A DNA stretch of 64,000 nucleotides from Gordonia sp. PDNC005 (GTDB taxonomy: Bacteria > Actinomycetota > Actinomycetes > Mycobacteriales > Mycobacteriaceae), in NCBI RefSeq assembly GCF_016919385.1, contig NZ_CP070351.1, forward strand, positions 992,001 through 1,056,000. The letters are read 5' to 3'. The notes under the pieces were generated by a model. The model searched no databases, was not told the origin of the DNA, and was given only the letters and a program-made list of their open reading frames with translations. Below, piece after piece: positions 42,756-53,675 of the stretch (positions within the stretch are counted from its first letter, which is position 1; each line of letters opens with the position of its first letter). A program made the translations under genes and the position numbers.

Positions 42756-44273
42756 TCAGGCGCCGGTCGCGGCGGCCTCAGTGGTCTCGACGCGCGGAGC
42801 CGACGTCACGTCGTAGGCGGCGATGTCGAACTCGCGGGTCTTGTTGCGGAAGGTGAACGTGAAGCCCGGCCACAGGGAAGTGACGTTGCCGTTGACGTCC
42901 TTGTACCAGGATGCGCAGCCGCCGTTGACCCAGACGCTTGTGCGCATGGTCTTCTGCAGGTCGGCGTTGTACCGGTCCTGAGCTTCCTTCTTCACGTCGG
43001 TGCGGATGACACCCGCGGCCGTCGTCTTGCGGACATAGTCGACGAGGTAGTTGAGCTGCGACTCGATCATGTAGACCATCGAGGTGTGACCGAGGCCGGT
43101 CGACGGTCCGACCAACAGCATCAGGTTGGGGAAGCCGTGCACGAACGACCCCTTGTATCCCTGCATGCCGTCCTTCTCCCAGACCTCCGCGAGGCTCTTG
43201 CCGCCGACACCGCGAATGGTGGCGAAAGCGGGGGAGTCGGTGACGTGGAATCCGGTGGCGACCACGATCACGTCGACGTCGCGAGCGGTTCCGTCCTTCG
43301 TGACGATGCCCGTCTTGGTGACCTTGTCGATCCCGTCGGTGACGAGGCTGACGTTCGGACGGTCGAGCGTCGGGTACCAGTCGTTCGACTTGAGGATGCG
43401 CTTGCAGCCGACCGCGAACTTCGGCGTGACGGCCTCGCGGAGCTTCGGATCGCGGATGCCGCGGAAGATGTTGCCCTTGCAGATCAGTTCGACGGGCTTG
43501 AGGGCCTTCGGCGCCCACGTCATACCGGCGGCGACGGTCTCGCTCGCGGTGTAGATGGTGCCGCGGATCGCCGCCTGCAGGCCGGGAACGTTCTTGAACG
43601 CCCAGTTCTCGACGGGCAGGTAGGGGCGTTCGTTGCGGGGGATGATCCACGGCGCGGTGCGCTGGTACACGTCGAGCTGGCCCGCGATCTTGCCGAGCTG
43701 GGGGACCACCTGGATGGCCGACGCGCCGGTGCCGATGACGGCGATGCGCTTACCTGCGAAGTCGTAGTCCTCGTCCCACTGCGCGGTGTGGACGATCTTG
43801 CCGCCGAAGCCCTTGAGTCCGTCGATGTCGGGGAGGTTGGGCTCGCAGAGCGGGCCGATGCCGCCGACCATGGTGCGTGCCCGGACGGTGATCTTCTTGC
43901 CGTCGCGCTTGCCCTGGATGATCCAGCGTGCTTCGTCCTCATTCCAGTCGGCACCGGTCACGTCGGTGCCGAACCAGGTCTTGTCGGCGATCTTGTGCTC
44001 GTCGGCGACCGCGTTGATGTAGCGGTGGATCTCGGGCTGGTGCGAGTACGACCGCGACCAGCCGGGGTTCTGGGCGAACGAGTACGAGTACAGGTGCGAC
44101 GGGACGTCACACGCGGCGCCGGGGTACACGTTGTCGCGCCAGGTGCCGCCGAAGTCGTTGCCGCGGTCGAGGACCACGTAGTCGTCGGAGCCTGCCTGCG
44201 CGAGCTTGATCGCCGCACCGAGGCCGGAGAAGCCCGCACCGACGATCGCGATCTCTACATCATGCGTTGTCAT
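42756..44273 (-). CDS. Baeyer-Villiger-type flavin monooxygenase
   Basis: A 505-residue FAD/NADPH monooxygenase. The N-terminal Rossmann motif is IVGAGFSGLGAA. The Baeyer-Villiger fingerprint F-x-G-x3-H-x3-W is matched by FGGKIVHTAQW, and a second Rossmann loop VIGTGASAIQV binds NADPH. FATG-like VATGFH is present. These enzymes convert ketones to esters or lactones, or oxygenate related substrates; the substrate is unknown. The ATG at 44273 has an AGGGTGG site. Two repeated TTGA-N7-TCAA boxes lie between this gene and the divergent tetR. Confidence 0.93.
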   Translation of the reverse strand: MTTHDVEIAIVGAGFSGLGAAIKLAQAGSDDYVVLDRGNDFGGTWRDNVYPGAACDVPSHLYSYSFAQNPGWSRSYSHQPEIHRYINAVADEHKIADKTWFGTDVTGADWNEDEARWIIQGKRDGKKITVRARTMVGGIGPLCEPNLPDIDGLKGFGGKIVHTAQWDEDYDFAGKRIAVIGTGASAIQVVPQLGKIAGQLDVYQRTAPWIIPRNERPYLPVENWAFKNVPGLQAAIRGTIYTASETVAAGMTWAPKALKPVELICKGNIFRGIRDPKLREAVTPKFAVGCKRILKSNDWYPTLDRPNVSLVTDGIDKVTKTGIVTKDGTARDVDVIVVATGFHVTDSPAFATIRGVGGKSLAEVWEKDGMQGYKGSFVHGFPNLMLLVGPSTGLGHTSMVYMIESQLNYLVDYVRKTTAAGVIRTDVKKEAQDRYNADLQKTMRTSVWVNGGCASWYKDVNGNVTSLWPGFTFTFRNKTREFDIAAYDVTSAPRVETTEAAATGA

Positions 44274-44294
44274 GGTCACCACCCTAAAGTGGTG

Positions 44295-44331
44295 TTGAAT
44301 CGGAGTCAATAGCTAATTGAATCTTGGTCAA
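44295..44331. promoter_or_regulatory. Double TTGA-N7-TCAA operator for the divergent TetR
   Basis: TTGAATC-N4-TCAA occurs at 44295-44309 and again at 44317-44331, a 22-bp period (two helical turns). Each box is itself an inverted repeat. Position between the monooxygenase and tetR starts suggests two cooperating TetR dimers acting on both genes. Confidence 0.62.
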
Positions 44332-44352
44332 CAGTCGCCTAGGGTCGAGGGC

Positions 44353-44955
44353 ATGACCGCATCGAGAACACGCATGAGCCCGGAGGCCCGGCGTCGTCAG
44401 TTCATCGATCTCGGTGTTCAGATGGCCCGCGAGCAACCGTTGGACACGGTGACGATCGAGGCCGTGGCCGATGCGGCCGGCGTGTCGAAAGGCCTGCTCT
44501 TCCACTACTTCGAATCGAAGGCAGACTTCCATCTCGCTGTCGTCCGCGAGCAGGCGCAGGAGATGATCGACCGAACCGCGCCGCGCGAAGACCTGACCGA
44601 TCCGATCGAGATGCTCCAAGCGTCGGTCACGGCGTACGTCGACTACGTCACCGACATCGGCCAGGGGTTCATCGGAGTCATCCGCGGGTCAGGCAACTCG
44701 ATAGCCGGCATCCGCGACGTCGCCGAGAGCACTCGTCAGGTGATGTCCGAGAGGATTCTGACCCACACGCCCGCACTCGGCATCGAGCGGACGCCGGCGA
44801 TCGAACTCGCCGTCGCAGGGTGGATCGCCTACGTCGAAGAGATGCTCGTCCGCTGGCTGGCAGATCCGGTCGTCGACCGCGAGACACTGGTCGCGATGTT
44901 CGTAACCGCACTCCCGGCTCTCGCCGGCATCTCGGACGCCTTGACCGACGCCTGA
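44353..44955 (+). CDS. TetR-family transcriptional regulator
   Basis: A 200-residue TetR regulator. The HTH covers ~10-55, with AVADAAGVSKGLLFHYFESK in register. The C-terminal domain is of the general TetR type. It is divergent from the monooxygenase/SDR operon and probably represses it through the TTGA-N7-TCAA boxes. The ATG at 44353 was chosen because the HTH starts soon after. Confidence 0.92.
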   Translation: MTASRTRMSPEARRRQFIDLGVQMAREQPLDTVTIEAVADAAGVSKGLLFHYFESKADFHLAVVREQAQEMIDRTAPREDLTDPIEMLQASVTAYVDYVTDIGQGFIGVIRGSGNSIAGIRDVAESTRQVMSERILTHTPALGIERTPAIELAVAGWIAYVEEMLVRWLADPVVDRETLVAMFVTALPALAGISDALTDA

Positions 44956-45134
44956 TTCGGGCCGCGGCGGCGCGCTCGACCCGACTTCGATCAAAGAGGC
45001 TGGGACAGGGAGACCAACGGGCTTCCGCTGCCCTGAGGGGAGAGCACGCGGACGTGGCGAACGGGACAGCGAAGGCCCATCCGCCCTCCCCGTTTCCGGC
45101 GTCTTTGACCTGACCCGGGGCGAACGGACCAACG

Positions 45135-45169
45135 AAAAGCCCGGACCGTCGAAACGGTCCGGGCCTTTT
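45135..45169. terminator. Strong hairpin terminator of kgd
   Basis: GCCCGGACCG and CGGTCCGGGC are exact reverse complements around a six-base loop (45139-45164), with AAAA before and CTTTT after. On the kgd strand the stem is followed by a U-rich run, so it should terminate kgd about 12 bases after its stop; it may work in both directions. The 180 bases between this and the tetR stop show no further feature. Confidence 0.85.
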
Positions 45170-45180
45170 GGTTCAGCGGA

Positions 45181-48100
45181 TCAGGAGAAGGCGCTGTCGA
45201 TGATCTCCGCCTGCTCGACGGCGTGTACCTTGCTCGAGCCCGATGACGGGGCCGACATGGGACGACGCGAGATGCGACGCAGACCCGACAGGACCTCGGG
45301 AAGCAGCTCAGGCAGCCAGAGGCCGAGGAACGGCCATGGGCCCTGGTTGGCGGGCTCTTCCTGGACCCACACGAAGTCGCCCGCGTTGGGGTACTGCTCC
45401 AACGTGCGAGCGATGCGACGATGCGGAACCGGGTACAGCTGCTCGACGCGGACGATCGCGATATCGTCGCGTCCGTCCTTCTCCGCGCGTGCGGCGAGTT
45501 CGTAGTACAGCTTGCCGCTCACCAGCAGCACACGCTTGACCTTCGACCGGTCGGCGCCCGCCGAAGCGAAACGCGGATCGTCGATGACCGACTGGAACTT
45601 GCCCTCCGTGAAGTCTTCGATCGGCGAGACGGCTGCCTTGTTGCGCAGCATCGACTTCGGCGTGAACACGACCAGTGGACGGCTGATGCCGTCGTGGACG
45701 TGGCGACGCAAGAGATGGAAGTAGCTGGCGGGCGTCGACGGCAGCGCGACGGTCATCGAACCCTCTGCACACAGCTGCAGGAAGCGCTCGATACGACCGG
45801 ACGTGTGGTCCGGGCCCTGGCCCTCGTGGCCGTGCGGCAGCAGCAGCACCACATCCGACCGCTGGCCCCACTTGGCTTCACCGGAGCTGATGAATTCGTC
45901 GATGATCGACTGCGCGCCGTTGACGAAATCGCCGAACTGCGCCTCCCACAGGACGAGGGCGTCCGGGTTCGCGACGGCGTAACCGTACTCGAAGCCGAGG
46001 ACCGCGTATTCCGACAGCGGGGAGTCGTACACGAGGAAACGGCCGGGGCCGTCGACGCCGAGATGGTTCAGCGGCGTGTACTCGGAGCCGTTGTCCCGGT
46101 CGATGAGGACGGAGTGACGCTGAGTGAACGTGCCGCGTCGCGAGTCCTGACCCGACAGGCGGACGGTGGTGCCCTCCTGCACGAGGGAGCCGAACGCCAT
46201 CAACTCGGCGAACGACCAGTCGACATCGCCCTTGGTGGGCATCTCGTGGCGACGCTTGATGACGGGCTTGACGCGCGGGTGCGGCGTGAAGTCCTCGGGC
46301 AGATTGACGAACGCGTCGCCGATCTGCTGGAGGCGCTCCTGCGGCACCGACGTCACCAGCTTGGTGCGGAGCTTCTGGTCGCCCTCGACCGACGGCGAGG
46401 CCTCCGGGGTGAAGCGTTCGAGCTCCTTGACCTCGACGAACACCCGCTCCAGCTGGCCCTGGTAGTCGCGCAGAGCGTCCTCGGCCTCCTTCGTCGAGAT
46501 GTCGCCACGGCCGATGAGAGCCTCGGTGTAGCTCTTGCGGACACCGCGGATGTTGTCGATCACGTCGTACATCGCAGGCTGCGTCATCGACGGGTCGTCG
46601 CCCTCGTTGTGGCCGCGGCGGCGGTAGCAGACGAGGTCGATGACGACGTCGCGGTTGAACGCCTCGCGGTAGTCCACGGCGAGCTTGGCAGCCCAGACGC
46701 AGGCTTCCGGGTCGTCGCCGTTGACGTGGAAGACCGGTGCGCCGATCATCTTCGCGACGTCGGTGCAGTACTGCGTCGAGCGCGAGTACTCCGGCGCCGT
46801 GGTGAAGCCGACCTGGTTGTTGACCACGATGTGGACGGTGCCGCCGGTGCGGTAGCCGTTCAGCATCGACATGTTCAACGTCTCGGGCACAACACCCTGG
46901 CCGGCGAACGCGGCATCACCGTGCAGCATCAGCGGCAGGATGGCGAAGTTGTGGTCTTCGCCGAGCAGGTCCTGCTTGGCGCGGACGATGCCCTCCAGGA
47001 CCGGGTCGACGGCCTCGAGGTGGCTGGGATTGGCGGTCAGCGAGACGTTGATCTCGTTGTCGCCGAACATCTGGTAGTACTTGCCCTCGGCTCCGAGGTG
47101 GTACTTCACGTCGCCCGAACCGTGCGACTGCGCCTCGCCGAGGTTGCCCTCGAACTCGGTGAAGATCTTCGAGTACGGCTTGCCGACGATGTTCGCCAGG
47201 ACGTTCAGGCGGCCGCGGTGCGGCATCCCGATGACGACTTCCTGCACGTTGTGGTCGGCGGAGCGGTCGATGACGGCGTCCATCATCGGGATGACGGTCT
47301 CGGCGCCTTCGAGCGAGAAGCGCTTCTGCCCGACGTACTTGGTGGCGAGGAACGTCTCGAAGGCCTCGGCGGCGTTGAGCTTGCTCAGGATGTACTTCTG
47401 CTCGGCCACCGGCGGCTTGACGTGCTTGATCTCAACACGTTCCTGCAGCCAGCGCTGTTGCTCGGGATCGAGGATGTGGGTGTACTCGACGCCGACGTGG
47501 CGGCAGTACGCGTCACGCAGGATCGACAGGACGTCGCGCAGCTTCATCGTGTCCTGGCCGTGGAAGCCGCCGACGGTGAACGACCGGTCGAGATCCCACA
47601 GGGTCAGGTTGTACGTGAGGACGTCGAGGTCCGGGTGCGCGGCGCGTGCGTCGCTGTCCATGGCCAGCGGGTCGGTGTCGGCCATGAGGTGACCGCGGCT
47701 GCGGTATGCGGCGATGAGCTCGAGGACGCGGGTGTTCTTGTCGACGAGGCCTGCGGGCAGGTCGCGCCGCCAGCGGATCGGCTCGTACGGGATGTGCAGT
47801 GCCGTGAAGATCTCGTCGTAGAACGCATCGTCGATCAGCAGATTGTGGATCGTGCGCAGGAAGTCGCCCGACTCGGCGCCCTGGATGATCCGGTGATCGT
47901 AGGTCGACGTGAGCGTCATCAGCTTGCCGACGCCCATGGTGGCGAGCTGCTCCTCGCTCGAGCCCTGGAACTCGGCGGGGTACTCCATCGCGCCCGCACC
48001 GATGATCGCGCCCTGTCCCGGCATGAGTCGGGGGACGGAGTGCACGGTGCCGATGGTGCCGGGGTTGGTCAGCGAGACGGTGACGCCCGCGAAGTCGGCT

Positions 48101-48924
48101 GCGCCGAGCTTGCCGTCACGCGCACGTCGGACGATGTCCTCGTATGCGGCGACGAACTGTGCGAAGTCCATCGTGTCGCATTCCTTGATGGCGGCGACGA
48201 CGAGAGTGCGCTGACCGTTCTTGCCGGGCAGGTCGATGGCCAGGCCGAGATTGGTGTGCGCGGGAGTGACGACGTTCGGCTTGCCGTCGATCTCCTCGAA
48301 ATGGTTGTTCATGTTCGGGAACGCCTTGATCGCCTGGACGATCGCGTAGCCGAGGATGTGGGTGAAGCTGATCTTGCCGCCGCGCGTGCGAGCGAGGTGG
48401 TTGTTGACGACGATGCGGTTGTCGATCATCGCCTTGGCCGGGACGGCGCGGACGCTTGTCGCGGTCGGGATCGTCAACGACGACGTCATGTTGCGGACGA
48501 TCGCGGCGGCCGGACCACGGAGGATCTTCGACTCGTCGGTCGCATCGTTGCTGGCGGGTTTGGAGGCCGATGCGGCGCGGCTGGTGCCGGACGCCGCTTT
48601 GGTGGCTGCGGCTTCACGTGCGGGGGCCGGACGGGCGGGCTGCGCTGTGCGTTCCGGCTCGGCGTCGAGGGTGACCGGCTGCTTCGGCTGAACCGGTGCA
48701 GCAGGCGCGGCCGGGGCAGCAGGTGTGGAGGGCGCGGCAGCGGGTGCTGCGGGCGCCTTCGGTGCTGCGGCGGCAGGAGCTGCGCCGTTCGAGGGGCTGT
48801 AGTTCTTCAGCAGGTCATGCCAGCTGGGATCCACAGAGTCGGGATTGGTCAGGAATCGCTGGTACATTTCTTCGACCAGCCATTCGTTCTGTCCGAAGTC
48901 GGACTCAGAAATCGAACTGCTCAC
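45181..48924 (-). CDS. kgd: Multifunctional 2-oxoglutarate decarboxylase/dehydrogenase KGD
   Basis: A ~1247-residue enzyme (Rv1248c type) that combines an E2-like acyltransferase domain with the thiamine diphosphate E1 of 2-oxoglutarate dehydrogenase; it also makes succinic semialdehyde and 2-hydroxy-3-oxoadipate. The N-terminal helix ([19 protein letters not shown]) is followed by an Ala/Pro linker (~35-110). The E2-like core has [16 protein letters not shown]. The E1 part has [25 protein letters not shown] and [16 protein letters not shown] (the last near C-terminal). The GTG at 48924 is preceded by GAGGCGAGA. GarA probably inhibits it, as in mycobacteria. Confidence 0.96.
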   Translation of the reverse strand: MSSSISESDFGQNEWLVEEMYQRFLTNPDSVDPSWHDLLKNYSPSNGAAPAAAAPKAPAAPAAAPSTPAAPAAPAAPVQPKQPVTLDAEPERTAQPARPAPAREAAATKAASGTSRAASASKPASNDATDESKILRGPAAAIVRNMTSSLTIPTATSVRAVPAKAMIDNRIVVNNHLARTRGGKISFTHILGYAIVQAIKAFPNMNNHFEEIDGKPNVVTPAHTNLGLAIDLPGKNGQRTLVVAAIKECDTMDFAQFVAAYEDIVRRARDGKLGAADFAGVTVSLTNPGTIGTVHSVPRLMPGQGAIIGAGAMEYPAEFQGSSEEQLATMGVGKLMTLTSTYDHRIIQGAESGDFLRTIHNLLIDDAFYDEIFTALHIPYEPIRWRRDLPAGLVDKNTRVLELIAAYRSRGHLMADTDPLAMDSDARAAHPDLDVLTYNLTLWDLDRSFTVGGFHGQDTMKLRDVLSILRDAYCRHVGVEYTHILDPEQQRWLQERVEIKHVKPPVAEQKYILSKLNAAEAFETFLATKYVGQKRFSLEGAETVIPMMDAVIDRSADHNVQEVVIGMPHRGRLNVLANIVGKPYSKIFTEFEGNLGEAQSHGSGDVKYHLGAEGKYYQMFGDNEINVSLTANPSHLEAVDPVLEGIVRAKQDLLGEDHNFAILPLMLHGDAAFAGQGVVPETLNMSMLNGYRTGGTVHIVVNNQVGFTTAPEYSRSTQYCTDVAKMIGAPVFHVNGDDPEACVWAAKLAVDYREAFNRDVVIDLVCYRRRGHNEGDDPSMTQPAMYDVIDNIRGVRKSYTEALIGRGDISTKEAEDALRDYQGQLERVFVEVKELERFTPEASPSVEGDQKLRTKLVTSVPQERLQQIGDAFVNLPEDFTPHPRVKPVIKRRHEMPTKGDVDWSFAELMAFGSLVQEGTTVRLSGQDSRRGTFTQRHSVLIDRDNGSEYTPLNHLGVDGPGRFLVYDSPLSEYAVLGFEYGYAVANPDALVLWEAQFGDFVNGAQSIIDEFISSGEAKWGQRSDVVLLLPHGHEGQGPDHTSGRIERFLQLCAEGSMTVALPSTPASYFHLLRRHVHDGISRPLVVFTPKSMLRNKAAVSPIEDFTEGKFQSVIDDPRFASAGADRSKVKRVLLVSGKLYYELAARAEKDGRDDIAIVRVEQLYPVPHRRIARTLEQYPNAGDFVWVQEEPANQGPWPFLGLWLPELLPEVLSGLRRISRRPMSAPSSGSSKVHAVEQAEIIDSAFS

Positions 48925-49078
48925 AGCGTTGTCTCGCCTCAATTCACCCAGTGCTTTGTAGTCTCGCCGACGGGTTCGTGCAGTCTTGTGGACCGCTACG
49001 CGCCAGCCAATCCTCAACCCTACGCGGACCGCGTCGCCGCCGTAGTGTTCATCGTGACGTTCGCGCTGAATACAACTT

Positions 49079-52000
49079 TCATGTGGTGGAAATCATACGA
49101 TCTCCGGCGTCCCAGAGACGGCGGTAAGACCCTTGAGCTTCGTACAGGTCGTCGTGAGCGCCGAACTCGACGATGCGGCCGTCGTCGACCACCGCGATCG
49201 CGTCGGCCCGGGCGGCAGTGCCGAGGCGGTGCGCGACGATCACGGTGGTCCGCCGCCGGGCGAGGGCCGCCCCCGCGGCGAGCACGTGCGCCTCCGTCGC
49301 CTGGTCGAGCGTCGCGGTCGCTTCGTCGAGGAGAACCAGATCGGGTTCGACGAGTTCGGCGCGCGCGAGCGCGATCAGTTGTCGTTGACCGGACGACAGA
49401 CTCCGACCGCGCTCGCTCACGGTGAACTCCATGCCTCCGGGCAGGCCCGCGATCATCGTCGCCGCACCGACTCGACGGGCGGCGTCGGCGATCTGTTCGC
49501 GGGTCGCGTCGGGTCGCCCGTAGGCGACGTTGTCGGCGACCGTGCCCGCGAACAGGTGCGGTTCCTGCGGGACCACTCCGAGCCGTGAGCGGTACCGGCG
49601 CAGCGTCACGTCGCGGAGATCGCGACCGTCGACGGCAACCGTTCCCGCTGTCGGATCGTAGAAGCGTGCGAGCAGTTTGACGACGGTCGACTTGCCCGCG
49701 CCCGTCGCCCCGACGAGGGCGAGAGAAGTGCCTGCGGGGATGTGCAGATCGAGGCCGGTGAGTGCATTTCTGGATGCTCCGCTGTATGCGAAGTCGACAC
49801 CGGTCAGACGCACGTCGCCGTCGAAGGCGATCGGTCCGGTGTCGGCGACGTCGACGATCGACGACTTGGTGGTGACGAGGTCGCGGATCCGGCGCAGACC
49901 GACGGCGGCCTGCTGATATCCGTCGAACACCTGGGTCAGCTGTTGAACCGGGCCGAACAGCATCGCCAGGTACAGCACGAACGCGACGAGCGTCGCGGGA
50001 TGCAGGTCGCCTCGGGCGATCTGGTGCGCGCCGACCCCGACGGCCACCGCTGTCGCGAGATCGGCGCAGAACGTGATGAACGGAAAATAGGTCGCGACCG
50101 CGCGCTGGGAGGTCATGCGCGCCGAGTACCACGCGTCCGATCGCGCGCCGAACGCCTCGGTTGCGACCGTGACGTGGCGGTACCCGCGTGTGGTGGACAA
50201 CCCGGCGATGTTCTCCTGGAAATCGGCGTTGACTGCGGAGATCAGTTCCCGAGCACGGGTGTACGACGCCGACGAGATCCGGCGGAACACGACCGTCGCG
50301 ACGATCAGGATCGGGAAGATCGGCAGCACCGCCATCGCCACTCGCCAATCCGTCAGCAGGAGGGCGGCGAGGACCCCACCGAGCGTGAGAACCGACACGA
50401 CCGCCGATGACATGCCGGTCTGCAAGAACCCGGACAGTGCGTCGACGTCGGTCGTCATGCGCGTCATGATGCGCCCCGAGAGTTCCCGCTCGTAATAGTC
50501 GAGACCGAGCCGCTGCAGGTGGGCGTAACTGCGCACACGCAGCGAGAACAAGACGCGTTCGCCCGCTCGCGCGGCGAAGATCGTGTTCATTCGCGACGCC
50601 AGCCACGAGACGGCGATCAAGCCGAGGCCGATGGCCGTGACGGCGACGATCACTCCGGTGTCGTCAGCAGCGAGCACTCGCTGCGCCAACGTCGGGAACG
50701 CCAGACCCACCAGGGTGTCGACACCGATCGTCACCACAACGGCCGCAAGCAGCAGGCGAACCGGCCGGACGATCTGGCGGAGGCCGAAGTCCGGTCGTTC
50801 CCGTCGTGCTGCGGTGACGTCCACCTTCGGGTCCTCGGTGGCGGGCGGAAGCGAGGCGAGCGCATCGGCCAGGGCCGGGGACGCGGCGGCGGCGCCGAGG
50901 GCTCCGGCCGCGTCGGTGCGATCGACGCCCGGCCACAGCTTCTCGATCGTCTCCGGGGCGGAGTCGTCTTCGTCCGTCGTGGACATCAGACGGGAGAACT
51001 CGGGACTGCGCGCGGCCAATTCCGCGGGTGTGCCGATGTCGACGATGCGGCCTTGCGCCAGGACCGCCACACGGTCGGCGACGGACAGTGTCGAAGCCCG
51101 ATGCGCCAGGACCAACATCGTCGAACCCTGCTCGCGGAGACGGTCGAGGATGCGGGATTCTGTGGAGGCGTCCACCGCAGACGTGGCGTCGTCGAGAACA
51201 AGAATCGGAGTGTGTGCGTGCAGGGCCCTTGCCAGTGCGACTCGCTGTCGTTGGCCTCCGGACAGAGTCAGGCCTCGTTCGCCGACGCGGGTGTCGTATC
51301 CGTCGGCGAACGTCTCTGCGAAGTCGGCGGCTGCGGCTCGTGCGGCCATCTCGACGGCCGGGCGGTTGAGCTCGGCTCGGTCACCGAGTCCGATGTTCGC
51401 CGCGATCGAGTCGGAGTAGAGAAACGGTTCGTCGTCGACTGTCGCGACGGCGCTGTGCAGCACATCGGGAGCGAGGTCTGACACGTCGACGCGGCCGTTC
51501 GCACCGACGATCCGCACGGCGCCGGACTGCGGCCGATACACACCGCTGAGCAGATCGGCGAGGGTCGACTTTCCCGAACCCGGTCCGCCGATCACCGCTA
51601 CACATTCGCCGGGTTCGATCGTCAACGACAGCCCGTCGAGGATGCGACGGCGATCGTGAGCGAACGTCACGTCGTCGAACCGGATGCCCAGCGGCCCGCG
51701 TGGGAGGGAGCCGTTCGACGTGTACGCGGCGTCACGCGGATGGTCGATCACGTCGAACACCCGCGTGGCGGAGGACGCCGCGAGCTGCGCGTTCACCACC
51801 AGATTGGTGAGGACCCGTGCGAGTCCGGTCATTGTCGCGAGGTACGTGGAGAACGCCAGGAAGGTGCCCGCGGTGATGTCGCCGCGGGCCGCGAGCCACC
51901 CTCCGAGGCCGATGACGCCGATCATTCCGATCTGGGGGATCGAGGTCATGGTCGGGGTGAACCAGGCGGCGAGGCGCGCTGCGCGCAGCTTCTTCCGATA

Positions 52001-52690
52001 GAGGCCGGCGCCTAGGTCGGCGAGCCGATCGGTTGCTCGATCCTCCTGCCCGAATCCCTTCACCACGCGGACGCCCGTGACCGTCTCCTCCACGTGGCTC
52101 GCGACATCGGCGGCCGCCTGTTGCGCCGACCAGGTGGCGGCGAACATCCGCTTGCGGCTGATGTACACGAGGAGGACAAGCAATGGGATCGTCCCGACGG
52201 CCACAAGAGTGAGGACGGGGGAGAGGAAAGCCATCACGGCGAACGCGAGCACCGCTTGCACGGCACCGCCGATCGCCAACGGAGTCATCGCGAGAAGGCC
52301 TTGCACCACCTGCAGGTCGCTGATCGACCGTGACACGATCTGACCCGTTCGGATGGTGTCGCGCGAGGGACCGTCGAGGTGAAGCAGAGTGTCGAGAATG
52401 CGTCGTCGGAGGCGGTCCTGGACGCCGACGGCGAGCGCGCCCGCAGTCATCCGACGCCCGAACTGGCACGCGTACCGGATGACGGCTGCCAGCACGAGCG
52501 CCACAACGATCGTGCTGAGCGCGATCGCCGGGGCGCCCCGGTCGCCGGTAGCGACGTCGATCGCGGCTTTGACAAGGAGCGGCGCCGTCAGATCGACGGC
52601 GACCGCTCCCAGTGTCACTGTCAACGTTGCGGCGGCGAGACCGCGGCGTCGGACACATTCGGCGCCGAGTGACGCGATCCAGCCGCTCAG
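49079..52690 (-). CDS. Single-chain tandem ABC exporter, CTG start
   Basis: A ~1203-residue protein with two complete ABC exporter halves (membrane domain, NBD, membrane domain, NBD). Counting from the TTG at 52624, NBD1 has Walker [10 protein letters not shown] (346-354), signature LSGGQ (454-458) and Walker B ending D478-D479, where the second Asp replaces the catalytic Glu; its Q-loop Gln is also replaced. NBD2 has Walker [10 protein letters not shown], Walker B LLDEAT with the Glu, but signature LSSGQ. A CTG at 52690, five bases after AGGAG and overlapping the upstream stop as CTGA, restores the full first membrane helix, so I use it. Confidence 0.9.
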   Translation of the reverse strand: MSGWIASLGAECVRRRGLAAATLTVTLGAVAVDLTAPLLVKAAIDVATGDRGAPAIALSTIVVALVLAAVIRYACQFGRRMTAGALAVGVQDRLRRRILDTLLHLDGPSRDTIRTGQIVSRSISDLQVVQGLLAMTPLAIGGAVQAVLAFAVMAFLSPVLTLVAVGTIPLLVLLVYISRKRMFAATWSAQQAAADVASHVEETVTGVRVVKGFGQEDRATDRLADLGAGLYRKKLRAARLAAWFTPTMTSIPQIGMIGVIGLGGWLAARGDITAGTFLAFSTYLATMTGLARVLTNLVVNAQLAASSATRVFDVIDHPRDAAYTSNGSLPRGPLGIRFDDVTFAHDRRRILDGLSLTIEPGECVAVIGGPGSGKSTLADLLSGVYRPQSGAVRIVGANGRVDVSDLAPDVLHSAVATVDDEPFLYSDSIAANIGLGDRAELNRPAVEMAARAAAADFAETFADGYDTRVGERGLTLSGGQRQRVALARALHAHTPILVLDDATSAVDASTESRILDRLREQGSTMLVLAHRASTLSVADRVAVLAQGRIVDIGTPAELAARSPEFSRLMSTTDEDDSAPETIEKLWPGVDRTDAAGALGAAAASPALADALASLPPATEDPKVDVTAARRERPDFGLRQIVRPVRLLLAAVVVTIGVDTLVGLAFPTLAQRVLAADDTGVIVAVTAIGLGLIAVSWLASRMNTIFAARAGERVLFSLRVRSYAHLQRLGLDYYERELSGRIMTRMTTDVDALSGFLQTGMSSAVVSVLTLGGVLAALLLTDWRVAMAVLPIFPILIVATVVFRRISSASYTRARELISAVNADFQENIAGLSTTRGYRHVTVATEAFGARSDAWYSARMTSQRAVATYFPFITFCADLATAVAVGVGAHQIARGDLHPATLVAFVLYLAMLFGPVQQLTQVFDGYQQAAVGLRRIRDLVTTKSSIVDVADTGPIAFDGDVRLTGVDFAYSGASRNALTGLDLHIPAGTSLALVGATGAGKSTVVKLLARFYDPTAGTVAVDGRDLRDVTLRRYRSRLGVVPQEPHLFAGTVADNVAYGRPDATREQIADAARRVGAATMIAGLPGGMEFTVSERGRSLSSGQRQLIALARAELVEPDLVLLDEATATLDQATEAHVLAAGAALARRRTTVIVAHRLGTAARADAIAVVDDGRIVEFGAHDDLYEAQGSYRRLWDAGDRMISTT

Positions 52691-53520
52691 TTGGACTCCT
52701 GCGCGGTGCCTCGCTGGCTCGATGCCAGACCCTTGCGGCGTGCCGACGACGGCGTCGCAAGGCTGCCCTCGATGACGGAGGCGCCGTCGTGCCAGAAGGT
52801 CGGTGGAGTGCCGAAGGCCTCACGTGCGTTGCGGACCACCGCGCTGCCGAGTGCGCGGTTGCCGACACCGCCGATCACCGCGCCGATGCCGCCGGGCAGG
52901 ATCTTGCCGAACATGACCGGGGCCTTGCCGAGGGTGAACTTCTTGACGAAGCGGTTGGTAAGCGTCTTGTTGATCGTGGCCAGATTGACTCCCGGAATCC
53001 CGGGCACATTGAGCTGCGTCATCGCCGACTTGCTGCGTGCACCGATCGCCTTGCCGATCACTGCGGTGCCTTCTTCGCCGAGTGCGACGCCGAGGACCAA
53101 CATCCGTCGACGTTCGGTGTCGGCGGGGCTGATCCCGTGGACCTCCGCTATCGCGAGGGCGAGCAGGGCCGACGCCTCGATGAAGAAGACGGTCTCGGCC
53201 GACATCGCGCCGATCGCGGTCACGGTGCCGACACCCGGGACGGCGGCGGCGGCGCCCACGGCTCCGCCCGATGCGGTCACCGTGTTGATGTACTGCTTCT
53301 CCAGACGCCTGATGATCTGCTCCGGCGTCTCGTCGGGGTGGCGGCGTCGAATGCTCGCGACGTACTTGGTCACGGCGGGTCGCTGGAGCCGCTGAGCCTT
53401 GTCGACGAGAGTGCTCACGACGAAGCCGGACGACTTGCCGCGCGGCACCTCGACGGCCCCGCCGGGCTGAGCCGGAAGTGCGGGGGCGGACTGGGGAGCG
53501 GACTGCTTCTTACCGAACAC
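52687..53520 (-). CDS. EcsC-like membrane-associated protein (Rv1249c type)
   Basis: A 277-residue protein in the position of Rv1249c. It has a Gln/Pro/Ala-rich start, then QRPAVTKYVASIRRRHPDE and a Gly/Ala-rich hydrophobic region (ASGGAVGAAAAVPGVGT) with two hairpin-like membrane segments, resembling EcsC-family proteins. Function unknown. The GTG at 53520 follows CGGAGAAA at good spacing; the frame continues upstream without support. Its stop overlaps the CTG start of the ABC exporter, so the two genes form one operon. Confidence 0.75.
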   Translation of the reverse strand: MFGKKQSAPQSAPALPAQPGGAVEVPRGKSSGFVVSTLVDKAQRLQRPAVTKYVASIRRRHPDETPEQIIRRLEKQYINTVTASGGAVGAAAAVPGVGTVTAIGAMSAETVFFIEASALLALAIAEVHGISPADTERRRMLVLGVALGEEGTAVIGKAIGARSKSAMTQLNVPGIPGVNLATINKTLTNRFVKKFTLGKAPVMFGKILPGGIGAVIGGVGNRALGSAVVRNAREAFGTPPTFWHDGASVIEGSLATPSSARRKGLASSQRGTAQESN

Positions 53521-53675
53521 GTCGTTTCTCCGTTCTGTGCGGCGGTTGGGCCGGCGGTTCGGAGCGAACCACCTTCGTTCAACCACGTCCTGACGCCATT
53601 ATTCCCGCCCTTCGGGTGTCGGTGAACGGTGATAACCTTCACTGCTGTCCAGCCGCACCACAGGGGGAGTCAGAT

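Noticed and set aside
45421..49425. A 1334-codon open frame on the plus strand opposite kgd
   Set aside because: It mirrors the kgd gene exactly, has a biased Arg/Val/Asp composition and no family motif. It is an antisense shadow caused by high GC at third codon positions.
52624..52626. TTG start for the tandem ABC exporter
   Set aside because: It would remove the first part of membrane helix 1 and has no ribosome site, unlike the CTG at 52690.
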